Numbered from the stretch's first letter, positions 34,425 through 47,290 are shown. The stretch is DNA of 64,000 nt from Paramecium tetraurelia (GCF_000165425.1 NW_001798989.1:496001-560000), one strand, 5' to 3'. Program-made: numbers and translations. Notes: generated from the letters alone by a model not told the origin.

Positions 34425-34726
34425 TCAATATGGCGCACTAAATCCGGGAGGTGGTAAACCAGTATTTGGGTCAGTATTTTTAGGGCGTCTAAATAATAAG
34501 ATGTGAGGTTCAGGTCTATGAGTTTCATAATGAGCCCATCCTCTAGATTGTTGTACTCCAATTGCTCTCCATTCCATTTCATTTAACAATTTTCCTACAT
34601 TTTACTAGTTAAAGTACCTTTAGTAATTTTTTTGAATATGTGTTTGGGCAAGATAACATGTCTGTATTCATAATAATCATCAAAATATTTGTCAGAATAT
34701 TCTATCTCCTCTGGATAATGAGGCAT
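34425..34726 (-). CDS. cks1: Cyclin-dependent kinase regulatory subunit (CKS1/Suc1)
   Basis: ATG 34726, intron 34595-34617 (23 nt), TGA 34425-34427, about 92 aa, the normal length for CKS proteins. Diagnostic features are all present: [19 protein letters not shown] near the N-terminus, the [19 protein letters not shown] core, and [13 protein letters not shown], which contains the HxPEPHIL hinge used for beta-strand exchange. CKS binds cyclin-dependent kinase and recognises phosphothreonine on multisite substrates. It is needed for CDK-driven cell-cycle transitions in the nucleus and cytoplasm. The call is firm; the intron splits the domain at a phase-1 site. Confidence 0.95.
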
Positions 34727-35383
34727 ATACTCTACTTCAAATTTTAAATTAAAAATATAATACAATCGTTGAATTAATTTAAAATATATTTATATATCCT
34801 CGACAAATTAAGGAATAGGAAGAAATCCAAAATATATTGTTATACTAGAAATTTATTAAATAAATGATCAAGAAAAACAATTCCCATATTTATAATGTTT
34901 TTTCAACTTTTTTATTTAATTTTAATTTTAGAATAAATAATTAAATATTATTTATTTTAAAAGTTGATATAGATAGATAATTTTGAGGATATCCCTTGCA
35001 TTTTTCTATTATCCACAGGGTAATTAATAAAAGTATTAGTTCTGAATCTAAATAGTAAATAAGATGAGTTCATTCAATACTGTTCATTGATAAAAAAATA
35101 TACTATAAATAATTTAAACTCATTGAATAAGAATATTCTTCTGCACCTTGGCACTTTTTACATTTTAAGCAATTATTTGAACTCAGAAAATATATAATTA
35201 GAGAGTGAAAAAATAAAGTAATGATATCTCAAGAATATCATTTTATATCACTCAATTCTTTGATTTATATCAACACAAAATGATAGGATCTTAAAACAAT
35301 ATCATTCTTGAGAATTATAAAATTCTTAAAAATTCTTATAAATAAGCCATGATTATTCAAGAATTTATTTGATATTTTTATTA
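34727..35383. other. Intergenic between divergent genes
   Basis: About 650 bp of AT-rich DNA upstream of CKS1 and the RING/LON gene. A TCAAGAATATCATTTTATATC-type motif and its near inverse (35228-35250 and 35300-35320) occur around the middle. There is no coding frame. Confidence 0.4.
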
Positions 35384-36635
35384 ATGAAATTCATCTTGTA
35401 ATGCTCAATATGCCTGTAGAATTTAAAAAATCCAGTGTCTTTGAGTTGTGGGCACACTTTTTGCTAAAATTGCATATAAAATTCTTTTGAAACTTAAGAA
35501 TTTTGTGCATGTCCCTTATGTCGTTAACCGGCCTTGCTTAGCAACAATAAAACTGATGAATTATTACCTATTGTCCAATAAATTTACGAATAAGAAGGAA
35601 CTTAAAGTATAAACGATCTTTAAATTAGGTTTATTAAATGAATTTCCTTCTTTAATAATATGTCTTTGTTGTGCTTTAACTCCTATCAATCCAGTGGTGC
35701 TACCTTGCTAACATATGTTTTGTCAAAAATGCATCGAAGAAAGTTTAAAAGAAGAATTATTATGTCCTGCTTGTTCAGATTATTGTTTTAATATCAAAGT
35801 CAATACAAATAAGAAATATAAAGATCTCATCGACTGGTACTTGAAGGAATTCAAAATCGAAGAGGAATAAGAAATGACTTAAGTCTTATAAAACGACAGC
35901 ATATTTGGTATTCCAGTTTTCCATTTTGATTAATCAGTTATTATATATGGATAAACAGATTTTCAATTTCTAGAATTTAGATATTAAGAAATGATAAAAA
36001 TGGTTGGTTCAGGTTCTGGTAACTTTGTTGTATCAAATGACTTGATTAATGGGGATTTAGTTTAAATTAGAAGTATTAAAAAAACAAACAAAGGATATCA
36101 AGTTTAGGTTGATGGAATATCGAGAATTAAAATAAAATAAGTGTATAGTTATATTGATGGAGTTAAAACTTATTATTAGAACTGGAATATCCAATAATTA
36201 TGGCTTTGTGATTGTGAATATGTGAGAGATCAAATTTTCAAAGAAAATTGTTTTTAGCAATACAAATTTATTGTTGCTACCTTGGAAAAATTATATTAAA
36301 ACATTAAATTAGAAGTTAGAGATGTTTTTTAGGCCTTTATGAAAAAGATTACAACTTTATCAAATTCTGAAAGCAGCCTCATCTTACTAGCTTCTCTAAA
36401 TAATAATTTTGAATTAGATTACTATTCAACTGATATTGAAAAAAGAATATAACAAATACAATAACACTTTGCAATATTAGAATAAAAAATAAAAGGACTT
36501 TATGATAAAGACGATTAAATTTAACATGCAAAATTGAAATATGATAGCATTGAAATAGTTTAATACCCTGAATTCGATGTTACTACTCAATATTTTCTTA
36601 ATCTCTTTAATGTTAAGAAAGTTCTTTGTTTTTGA
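35384..36635 (+). CDS. Double-RING protein with LON substrate-binding-like domain (LONRF-like)
   Basis: ATG 35384, intron 35607-35628 (22 nt), TGA 36633-36635, about 409 aa. The first RING is CSICLQNLKNPVSLSCGHTF followed by CQNC and CPLC. A second RING-like set follows (ICLCCALTPINP, LPCQHMFCQKC, CPAC). After it comes a region resembling the Lon N-terminal substrate-binding domain (GIPVFHFDQSVIIYGQTDFQ, LEFRYQEMIKMVGSGSGNFV, NGDLVQIRSI) and then helices. There is no ATPase or protease part. LONRF proteins have the same RING-RING-LON order and are presumed E3 ligases that recognise misfolded or modified substrates. A RING ligase role is likely; the LON call is inferred from pattern. Confidence 0.8.
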
Positions 36636-37248
36636 TTTACTCATTTCATATCTTATAAATAATAGATTAAATTATTGAAATTCATTTAAGATCTTTTTTG
36701 TATTAGACTACAAAAGAAATAAAAAAGTCAAACAGCATATGTTCTATTTTGGCTTATTTTATTAGAATCTTATAAAATTCACTATTTAATCTATTTGATT
36801 TAAGATAGTAATATAATTTGAAATTTATTGATTATAAATTATCTTTATTTTAAGCTAAGCCAAAGTTTAATGCATTCTTAATTGCATCAGTATTATCAGC
36901 AATATTGCAGAAATATAACTAAGAAATATTAATAGAAAATGAAAATAATAAAAAAATATATCTTATAATTATGCCTAACAGTTTTTTCAGAAAATGAAAG
37001 GAAGAAATAGGAATTTCATAGAAGGATTATATTACCACAGAAATTCTAATTAATATAGATTTTATTGAGAATTTTAATTTTTATATATTAAAATAATTAA
37101 TTCCTTTAATTAATGCTTTTATTTTAATAATGTGTAGTATTACATTAATAATCGATATTAAAAACTTAAAGCAATAAAGAATGTTTTTCTCGATCAAAAT
37201 AAACAAATTTTAAGAACACATATAAAACCTAATATTTGTCATCCCTTA
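36636..37248. other. Intergenic, no gene seen
   Basis: About 600 bp between convergent genes. Highly AT-rich with no protein-like frame of useful length. Confidence 0.4.
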
Positions 37249-37554
37249 TCACTTAATCTCTTTTTCTATTTTTGTCAATTGTTAAAAAATTATTTATATT
37301 GACTTTTTCTAAAAGGTTTGAATACATTATTGATATTTGGTCTGATTTTCATCTACGCATTTATAGAGTCCCTATTTCTCTTAATCAAGGCTATTTTTTA
37401 AAGGATCAAAAATAGTCGAGTATTTCTTACAATCTGCTTTATCATTTTCCATACATAATGAGAATGCCTTAACCAATTTGGAAATCGTAGACTTAAATTA
37501 CTTTTCTGTTTATTCATCAATACTATTAATTGCGGCTTCTAATTCTCTGTACAT
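37249..37554 (-). CDS. Small helical protein with spaced cysteines
   Basis: ATG 37554 to TGA 37249-37251, no intron, 101 aa. The sequence is helical and charged (MYRELEAAINSIDEQTEKQF). Four Cys sit in two pairs: C-x7-C (LCMENDKADCKK) and C-x10-C (KCVDENQTKYQQC). Such paired cysteines resemble twin-Cx9C intermembrane-space proteins, but the spacing is not canonical and there is no clear targeting signal. No family assigned. It is intact and uninterrupted, so likely a genuine small gene. Confidence 0.55.
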
Positions 37555-37942
37555 TGTATATATTATTGAGTAAAATTAATTATGAAAATTAATATAGCTT
37601 GTTATAAGTTGTTTCAAAACTTTGGTACTTTTCTTGAGTTCTATAAAATTTTTAAATTTGAATATACAGTTTATTATATATAGGTATATTTAATGTTAAT
37701 AAAAAATCCAAAACATCGAAGCATAACTCAATTTCATTATTCTGAAAAACAAACCAACTTAAAATTAAAATTTATTTATTTATTATACATATTATGAATT
37801 GACTTTCATTTAAATTAAACTAGATATTATCATAAAATTATCTTCAAATTTTGTCAAACCTTGAAATTTTGTTCTTCTGTTATCTTAAATAAAGGCATTT
37901 AAAAGCAACTCTATAAATACAATAAATAAATAATAAGCCAAA
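37555..37942. other. Intergenic between divergent genes
   Basis: About 390 bp between starts of two divergent genes. AT-rich, no coding signal; presumed promoter region. Confidence 0.4.
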
Positions 37943-39673
37943 ATGATAATTAACAAATTCACTCTAAATTTCAAATCGAAAAGTATAGAAAATGATTATA
38001 GAAAATTGTAATAAAGCTATATCAAATAAGAATTCACACTATTTTCAATACATACAATTGTAAAAATAAGTCTGATTCTAGTTATTCTTTTCAGCTTACA
38101 TACTATACTACTTTGAAGAATATACATTTAATGGAATAATCGTAGCAAATATTTCGGTGTTTATGTTATCAATAATATTGTTGAGATTCATTATAAATTC
38201 TCATCCTGCTTGGAATGAATATATATTGCCCATATTATAAATTTACATAGCCTATATTTGGAATCTAGACAATTTTTTTCCAACAACCACGGAAGATCCA
38301 AATTATGATTATGATGCGAGCTATGAGTACAACTGGTACTATGGGTTACAAGCATTCTACTTTCATTTTGGTAATTAATATAAAATTATTGAAGCAATAT
38401 TGCAACTTGGCTATTAAATATGGCCCCAAGCTGTTGCTCTGATTGGTATATACATATAATATGTCTCTTATTATCCTACGGAGACTTTGGAATATTCAGC
38501 AATGTGCTTAACAATATTTTTAGTATTTATTGGGCTTTTAGTAATGAAGTACACTAATGAAAAGACAAAAAGACTTTAATTTAGGGATAGTAGAGAATAG
38601 AATAGATGGATAAAGATTATAGATTAAGTATTAGAGTAATCTATTGTTGTAATTAAGCTTGATTAAGAGTAAGATTAATTAATACTTTAACAAATAAATG
38701 ATATTTCAAAATCAAGATTGAAGATTTAGAATAATATCGAATTAAGAGAGATGCTCAGAAATGTATGATGATGATTATACTTTAGATGATTATAGAGAAT
38801 ACACATATGGAGAGAGAAGAAATTAGATTTAAAAACTTGGAGTAAGAGATTCGAGACCTCATAATAAGATATGATCAATATAGATTCATTACCCATTAAG
38901 TAGATGTTCGATCGAATGTTTTGAATAAGGAGTATAAAGTGAAATTGATACAATAAGTGTTATAGGACGAATTTTGTGTAATTGCAATATTTGAATAAGA
39001 TTTAAAAAATGAAAATCACAAACATCATTTAGAGGTCAAATGTAAAGAAAATATCTTTTAATTCTTGTTAATACAATTTTTCTAATAAATGAAAACTGCA
39101 AGTACTAGATTAAAAATTCTCTACTCCATGATCAATTTTTAACAAATTCGTTTATTGCTTAATAATAATAATGAGAATCTTACATCTATATGAAGTTGGG
39201 TTTCGACATCGTAAATAAGAAATTAGATGAACATAATATTTTCTAAGAAAGTCTAAATATCAATCAAGACAGAATTGCAAGGGTTTGTGACTAAATAAGT
39301 TTATCTATTCAGTATATTAATGAGTATCTCATAAATATTCGATGAATTTCATCACATGAAAATTAAAGGAAAAACCATCCTAAGTGTATAGAGAGTTAAA
39401 ATAACTTTGATCGGAAAGATAGGTGATGCGATATCCTTTCAAAAGTTATTGAATTAAAATTTAAATTTTAGTGAGTCATTTACACAAAATTAACGGATCA
39501 TTTTAAAACAACTCTAGAAAATAATAACAAATAAAAAGATAGAGAATCAAGAGAAAAATTAGTTATTATCAATATATTTAAACAAATTTTTGTTATGGGA
39601 AGGATTTAGAGAAAAGCATTTCAGACTTAAGACCAAAGATATGGTTCATGTGTCCTTTGAGTTTGATGTATGA
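37943..39673 (+). CDS. Multi-pass membrane protein with cytosolic helical region (histidine-kinase-like architecture)
   Basis: ATG 37943; introns 38060-38081, 38763-38785, 39150-39175 and 39251-39272 (22, 23, 26, 22 nt); TGA 39671-39673; about 545 aa, divisible by three. The first ~190 residues contain about five to six hydrophobic segments (GIIVANISVFMLSIILLRFI; SAMCLTIFLVFIGLLVMKY) separated by an acidic loop (FFPTTTEDPNYDYDASYEY). A soluble part follows with a PAS-like start (LEQSIVVIKLDQEQ) and helices. Layout and start (MIINKFTLNF) resemble the histidine-kinase-like gene at 24743, but I see no convincing H-, N- or G-box. It could be a degenerate relative or an unrelated membrane protein. 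The last intron is the least certain. Confidence 0.55.
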
Positions 39674-39818
39674 TCTTGAATTTAATCTTATATCTTATAT
39701 TCTTAAACATAAATTTGTGTTTTCAATTAAATTACAAAACTTTGTTTCATTTATGACATTTCAATAATATATATATATTTATATAATAATGATAACAAGT
39801 AACCAAATAGAGCAAACT

Positions 39819-42800
39819 TCATTTATATTATTGTTCATCCATCATTTTTATTAATCCTATGACAAATTCTCTAAGATTTTTATTTTATTTTATCACTTCA
39901 ATTGGAATCATATTCAACATTTGTATGGTTTAGTTTGTCTTAAGATAATAATTTAATATTTACTTCTTTATTGATCTAATTAAAATAACGAAGGGCTACA
40001 ATAATATAGAAGAAAAACATAACAATCACATATATGATAGTCAATAGTAATGACAAGTTAACTGACGATTGAAAGACATTTTCGATCATGATATTCTCTT
40101 ATTCAATCATGTAATCAATTGAAAAGCCGATATAATTAAACAAACAATAGTTGATTTCAAATAATAGTGAATCATTTAATTGAGGAGAATCTAATATTTC
40201 TTCGGTTAGGTTGAGGTACGGTCTTTGTCTTCTTTCAAAAAATTAATACATATACTGTTCAATAGCAATGATACCTAGCAGATTAGTGGTGTTAATATAA
40301 GTAGAACATTTATTGTATTCATCTTCTCCTATGATATCTTTGATTGGGTCACATATCATGAAATATTAGATGGTGTTATATAATTCAGTAAAATCTTGAA
40401 ACTAGTCAAAAACCTATACACTAAATTCTCTAAGATTCTCTTAATTATTTTTGAAAACACTTAGATGTTGATTTGCAGCTTCTTTAATGCTTTATCCATT
40501 AGCCTCTATGCTACTATTCAAAAGCATGAGAGTATAAATGTTTAAGTGATCAAGATAATTCATGGTGAACTACTGATATAGATAATTTTAAGGCCATATT
40601 AGTTTAAGGAATGATTATTTGTCAACCAAATCAAAGAATTGGAAAAGGGTGTTTCCTAATATAATCCAACCGATCAATATCACACTTAAGACTAGATTCA
40701 ATTGTCCCTTTAAGATGTTACTTTAATATTTTTGAAGCACCTTTTTATACTTCTAAGCTTGCTTTCTATTGTGTTCATTGGCAAAATCATCCTCTTATTG
40801 CTTTTTGACTTCTTAAACTTAATCATTAACATCAATTTCTTATTCTTCATCTGAAGATGCCTCCAAATCATAAGTTTAAGCTATCAATTCTTTAATACTC
40901 ACAAACTATTTCAAGAATTACTCGCAATTCTTTTAAAAATGACTCAAATGAGAATCTGGAATGGCCAAAAATAAGAACATAATGTTTTCTCTTTATTATT
41001 TTACTTAAATCATGAATATGATTACTCTAATAATGATGAATGTGCTTATGATTAATGTTAGGACAATTTAAATAATCTAAGAAGTTTATAATCTTTCAAC
41101 TTTATCATATCCATTTTCATATAGAAGAGCATTTAATTAAATTAATTTGGAAGTCATTGTAGGGTGAAAGTTATTTAGAATGTTTACCATTTCAATGTCA
41201 TTTAATGTTGACGAATTCTTGGATATCCATATTTGAGCATAAGTTTCCATAAGCACAATAGCCTAATCAAATCTAGTTTTTCTAGTAATAGGGATCCAAT
41301 TACTTTAAATTGTGACAAAGTCTATTTCATCGGTCATTAGCAAATCATTAAAAATATCATATTTGACTGATTTCAAAGTGATATCATTTAAGTTGATGAC
41401 TGTTTTATTGATATCTAATATAATGTCATCGGCAGTATATTGAGTGAAGTTCTTCAAAAGCAAAATGTGATCAACTGATCTTGTAAACAACCTTAGCAAT
41501 TCGAAATTGATTTGATAGCAATAATGCATAGTGGTTAAGGATTCATTTTGTATTTCATAAAAACTCTGTTTGTCACTAAATTAATAGATGGCAAATCCCA
41601 TAAAGTAGATGAGATAAAATAATGTATATTGTTTGAGTTTGGTTATTTGTTTATGTTTATGATTAGTATTTAAAGCATTCACAATAGTAGATTACTATTT
41701 TTGTTTTGAGAAATTCTTGTATTCTCTATTGTTAATTTAGAAATCATTTCTATTTTTAAAGATGGAATCATCTTGCTCTTATTCCTCCAGTTCTTTGAGG
41801 ATCTGCTCCTCAAATTCCTCATCAATAGGTACAATTTAACCATTGATTAATCTTCTTGTTTTTATTACATCATCTATTCCAATGGTTTATTCAATGGTAA
41901 TAGTTTGTTTCTCTTCTCTTACCAAATAGTTGTTAATTTATTCAATTTCTTCTGGTCTGGGACCTTATTAGAAATTGGCCATCATTGAAAACACTAAATT
42001 AGTATCTAAATTTTATTAATTAGTTTGAGTTGCATACATGAATGAGGAACTTTGATGAGCAGAATATATCTAAAATGTTGGATTCAACTTAAGTATATCA
42101 ATGCTCTATCGATTGATACTCTTCTTATTAGATTGCATGGCTTCAGTTTTATCAATGTTTTAAAAGGTAATTTGATAATATTGTTATTGTTACTACTGAT
42201 TTTCATCTACATCAGCTGCTATTCTTATTTGTATGAATTTTATGGTGCATCTCAAGAAATGAAGTCCTAAATTATCTTGATAAAATACTTTCTTCGTTTT
42301 TGATGTTTGATCTAAAATGAATGTCGTACTTGTCCTTGTGCATAACATCAGGGATCAAATCATTCAATTTAATGTCCCTATTCAAGACTGCCTTGTTATC
42401 TAGACCGAATATATTTATAGCTCCAGTTGACAATTCATAGATCTTGGTATCTTCATCTACTATGAAATGAATAAGATTTTGTTATTCTAAATTAGATTCA
42501 AAAGTAACAAAGTATTGTAAATATTCTAGATTCAACATAACCTTATATTTCATTGGAGCAATATACCCGTTCTTATGTTTGAAGTAATTGGTTTAGTCAA
42601 AGTTGATGTAATCACTATCTATATGATTATTTTTGACATTTTCTAAATACTATTAGAGATAAGCATTATGCTATTCCCCATACATTTTAGGCATTAATTA
42701 ATTAATGGATTTCCCAATCAATTCCTATTTTGAGTATCCTAGATGATTAACCACTAATTGATTCATGCCTACGATCACTCCATGTTTTATCATACTCACA

Positions 42801-44650
42801 CTAATAGCAGGTTTGAGATTGTTTTCTAAAGAGAATGATTCTTCATCTTCCACCTAAGCTAATGACTATTGGACTTATTTGGCCAATCGCAAAAACTGTC
42901 TTCCCTTTAATTTATCATTAGTAACAAAAATTAAAAACAAACCATACACTCTTATCGTTTAAAAAATATTTGGATTTATTTTTTGCATTTTGAAATAACT
43001 TTCATTGATCATATTCGTAGTTTTATTGATTCTCTATCCAAGAGCATTTAACTTCCTTAAGTCTGGTTAATCCTCTTTCAATTCAATCCAAAACTCTTTA
43101 TGAAGATTCGCTGATAATTTCATCATATCTTCACAAATAGTCATATTGTTTTCGAATTCTATCATGCTAATTACATCGTTATTTTGTTCTTTTTTTTCTT
43201 GATTATTATTCATCGCTTTGCTGTTTTTGTAGATGATAAATTCCTAATCAAAAGCAGGTCTTCCAAATTTTTGAGCTTCTAAAAACTATTAATGGGCCTT
43301 CTTTTTATTGTTCAATCTTTCAATCAAAAAGAAGGCATAAGAAATTCTCAATTGTGTTGATTATGGGAATTTCTCTAAGCCCTATTGAAACAATTTATCC
43401 AATTCTGCCAATAGACCAGATATGATGGCTTCGAAATTGTTCTATGAAATCTTTTTGTTGTTCTTCTCCTTCAATTAACACTCATCTGGATTGCATGTTT
43501 CCTTGTGTTTTTCAATATATCCTATGAGTAACATGTAAGAATTCTTATCCCTCTCCTAATTTTATATCAATTACAGCACATATCGAATATGACTATTGAT
43601 TTCCTCTCCTGATTTGAATTTATTGGATTATCTAATGAGCATATCAATCTTTGATTTTCTTGAGGATGCCATTATAGAAACAATAAATGGAATCCCCAAC
43701 AGCCAAGCAATCAATCCACCATTAAAAGTGGTATTTTCCAATATCTTACAAATCAGAAGCCAAGAATTTGTCCATAAATAATAACTTGAAATTACATTGA
43801 AAAAGAGTCCCACTTCCCAATCATAGTAGGGATCATCAATATTATACACTTTGAATAGCCATAAGGATAAGAGAAAGGTGACAATAATGAGTATCCAGCT
43901 ATCCTAAGGTCCTAAGAAAGAATATAAAACCTAGCAGATGACTTTATTTAAAATGAAGACTACCTCACCATTACTATCTTACCTTGATGTACGATTTTTA
44001 GTCTTCATTTTAGGTTCAAAGAAGGCATAAGCAACAATAGAGCAAATAATTGTGAAAATGAGATTGAAAAGACTGGCTAATATGGCATGAAATATGTGCC
44101 AACCTGACCAACATAAGACTGTTGGAAATTAAGTTAAAGCATATTCTCCATCCTGATTGGTCTCGCATGTTATCAAAGATATCAAAGTTTCAGTAATGGG
44201 CAAGAAAAATAGAGTAACAACTATGGACACTCCTGATCTCAATACATGCACAGGCCACATCCATCTAAATCGTTGTCTTGAAAATGAATAGGATACATAT
44301 ATGATGTCTAAAACCATCAGGAATATGATGAGTAACAAAAAATATACTGACAGTATAAATGTGAGGTAATTGATTGTTGGTAAGTAGCTTCCAATACTTA
44401 GAATATTGAAAGCCGTAAAAACTATCTCTAAAAAGGAGGATGCTTTCCAAATGTAATCAATTTTCTAATTGAAAGGGAAACTATGAATCTAAACATAATC
44501 AGCCACAGTTTGTAAATAAAATAGCAATAGACTTTCACTGTCTTCTTCGCCTTAGTCTAAGATTGCCAATACATCGAAAATAGCAAATTTGATTTTCCGT
44601 AAGAAATTATCAAAGCCTTTGTCCTCATCATCCATTTAATTCATTTACAT
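39819..44650 (-). CDS. TmcB-like multi-pass membrane protein with PAS domain
   Basis: ATG 44650 (or 44635, same frame), introns 42267-42288 (22 nt) and 39939-39963 (25 nt), TGA 39819-39821, about 1,594 aa, length divisible by three. At least six transmembrane segments in the N-terminal ~430 residues surround motifs such as VSIVVTLFFLPITETLISLI. A long helical repeat-like region follows, then a PAS domain (ISVSMIKHGVIVGMN ... GYSKQELIGKSINQLMPKMY), an acidic linker, and further membrane segments toward the C-terminus (VIVMFFFYIIVALRYF). It ends QMLNMIPIEVIKQNKNLREF. This architecture is that of Dictyostelium 'tiny macrocysts' TmcB/TmcC-type proteins, expanded in ciliates and oomycetes. They are thought to sense or signal at membranes; molecular function is unknown. 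Confidence 0.72.
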
Positions 44651-44705
44651 GGATTTGAAATATTAGAATTAATTTATAATGCAGGCATATTATATTTCTT
44701 AATAT

Positions 44706-45279
44706 TCAATATCTATAGACTGTGCTATACGCAGGTGCCACATAGCTGGTAGTGACTGGGGCAATGGGAGCAGCCACACTGTAGGAAAGAGGAGAGGCAT
44801 AGTGGATAGGAGGAGCTGTATTGATTGGAGCCACGAATGAGCTTCTTCTTACTTCTCTTTCTAGGTAGTCCACTCTTGGGACAGTTTTTTCGACAGGAAC
44901 ATAATCGATCTATTTTTCGTATGTGACCTAAGGGACGTATTCCTTTTGATATTCAACTGGATAATAGTCTGTCACCCACTTTTATTTGGGCACCTACAAT
45001 ATTAAATAAGCAACTACTTTCACTATTCTTTATTCCTCCTCCATTTCTACTACGGATTTCTAATAAGGGACGTATTCGTATCTCGATTCTCCCTTGATTG
45101 TTGCTGGAGCTGGTTGTGCATAGGTGATTGGTTAAGCATATGAGACTGGTTGTGCATAAGAGACTGGCTACACATAGGAGACTTAATAAGTGATTTCAGG
45201 TAATACCTGGAGCTGGTCTCACAACTGATGTTGCAATTGGAGAGGCGAAGGAAACCCCAAGAGGAGCGTATGAGTACAT
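44706..45279 (-). CDS. Alveolin-like cortical (epiplasm) protein
   Basis: ATG 45279, introns 45182-45206 (25 nt) and 44994-45017 (24 nt), TGA 44706-44708, about 174 aa. A central charged repeat region of the E/Y/V/P kind (RYEYVPYQKSVVEMEEEQR; VEYQKEYVPQVTYEKQIDYV; VEKTVPRVDYLEREVR) matches alveolin/IMC1-type proteins of the alveolate membrane skeleton. It is flanked by Val/Pro/Ala/Tyr-rich ends with repeated SYAQPV-type units. It probably lies in the epiplasm beneath the cortical alveoli. Codon use is visibly more GC-rich at third positions than in neighbouring genes, as expected for an abundantly expressed protein. The 24-nt intron keeps the frame open if retained. The start is 75 bp from the stop of the coiled-coil gene on the same strand. 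Confidence 0.75.
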
Positions 45280-45354
45280 TTGATAAATAGAAATAAAATT
45301 TATTGAATTTTATTTTACTTTAACTTAAAATATAAATATAAATATACAGAATTA

Positions 45355-47202
45355 TCATTTTGGGTAAGTAAGTAATTTTTCATAATGAATGATATCCAAA
45401 GAATTCGAAACTTCAAAACAAATCAAGTTGAATCTCTCTTGTTCTCTGTGAGTGAATTGTATTTCATGGAATTTCAAAGCTTGATCCAAATCGCTCTATT
45501 CGCAAGTCCCAGGTTAGAGATTCTTCTTTTTTGTTAGCATCATTTAAATAGTTTCTATTAATGAAGGGTTCAATTTCTATCATAGTAATCATAAATAACT
45601 TATTTGATAGATTATAAAATGGATTGTTCCTCCTCATTTTATAATATTTCATACTTCCCAACTATCCTCTTCATAACCGACTTTATTATTGTTGTTTGAT
45701 TTGTTCTATCCTAATCATAAATTAAATAATCTTCAGAATTATCCTCTACTAAATATCTACTCAACAATCTAATCTATTAAGGATCATGAATCTCAAAGGG
45801 AGGTCTTGTTAAAATTACATCTTTACTTATGCAATATATTCTTCACCTAATGAATACTCAATTCTTCCGAATCATTAAAGTATTTCTCTATGTCCTAATA
45901 TTGTACTTTGTGTTTAACCAGATTTAACCTCAGTTTCATACTAATTTCTCTAATATCTGACAATTGAACTCGAGGCAGCTTTTTCTTCATTACCTAAGAC
46001 TTCATTTCAATCTGCATTATTTTAAATCCATTTTATAATGGTGATTCAGCATTTCCTACACGAGAAACTGGAGAGTATACTGAACACTCTATTTCTCTGA
46101 TCTTATCCTCTTAATTCTCAATAACCTTCTCCAACTCCTATATGTGAAGATTCAATCTCTGAACTTCAGTTTTTAATGAACGAATTTCTTAACTCTTGAG
46201 ACTATTTTATATTCATATATATAAGTTACTCCATGTCCTATGAATATTTATTCTATAACATCTCTAATTAGGATTGAACCTTAAATAGTTCTTCAGATGT
46301 TGTGTTCTATTGACTCTACACCTACACCTTATTTTAAAATTATAATTAGGATATAAAGTCATTGCATTATCTGTTATATTCATTTAATTCTTTCACCATC
46401 TATTCATAACGAATGATTTCATTTAATTATTTCTCATTCTACTTTAAATTCTCATCCAATTGGATCTAGTTTATTCAAATCATGTACTTATAACTTAGAA
46501 GTGATAATATCATTATTTAACTGCTTTGAATTTAATTCCAGATTGTCCCTCTAGAGTACTTTGATTGTCTTCTCCAAATGCAGAATTTACTTTTCTAAAG
46601 GCTCTGCTGATGATTATATCGCTATCATTTATTCATTATATTCCAACTTTTATCGTAATCTTAAGGTTTCATCAATGTAATTCTTCAATTCTATCTAATG
46701 TATTGTAATAAAGGCATTTACTTCTAACTCCTAATAATTTGTGAATCTCATGGTTCTCTTTAATTCAGTTAATTCTTTAGTTTTATTCTATAACTCTAAA
46801 AGCAATTATTTTTATTTAGTTTTCATCTTCATAATTAAACCATATCGCTCAATTTAAACTTTCTACTGCGAGGTTTCAGGTTTAATAGAGTCCTCAATTA
46901 AGTTCTCGAATCTTTGCAATTCCCTCTAATTTAGAATACTAAAATGTACTTCTAATTGCTGAATTTTGGATCTTGCATAAAGTAACTGCTATGTTAATTC
47001 ATTTAGTTGAGACTTCAATTTTATATTCTCGTCATATAGATTTTCCTTCTCTCTGCCCATTTTGGGAGTAGTGTATTATTTTCTAAAATTTATTGTGAAC
47101 ATACACTAATCTACTATCCCTGATTGCACTATTATCTAATGGTCTATTATGATTGGAAGTAGTTTAGGGACGATTCAACTTTGGTCTGATATAATATGAC
47201 AT
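45355..47202 (-). CDS. Long coiled-coil protein
   Basis: ATG 47202; introns 47083-47104 and 46466-46487 (22 nt each); TGA 45355-45357; about 590 aa. At least one further intron remains, because the remaining length is not divisible by three. A basic start (MSYYIRPKLNRPQTTSNHNR) leads into continuous heptad-rich helix (KENLYDENIKLKSQLNELTQ; LDENLKQNEKQLNEIIRYEQ; EELFKVQSQLEMLQNKYSQD). Many leucines and TAA/TAG-coded glutamines occur. A cytoskeletal or basal-body role is plausible for a ciliate but unproven. The C-terminus reads NSLDIIHYEKLLTYPK. Confidence 0.65.
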
Positions 47203-47290
47203 AAGAATTATAAATAAAATTATTTTATTTATTCAATAAACTAAATTCATATATTTTCCAATTCTCAACTTTTTGATGCATTATCAAAAT

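Noticed and set aside
34727-35383. Replication origin or matrix-attachment signal in the AT-rich spacer
   Set aside because: AT-richness is general here, and no specific motif distinguishes this spacer.
43596-43781. Plus-strand frame within the TmcB-like gene
   Set aside because: It is antisense to a clearly coding multi-TM region; no independent support.
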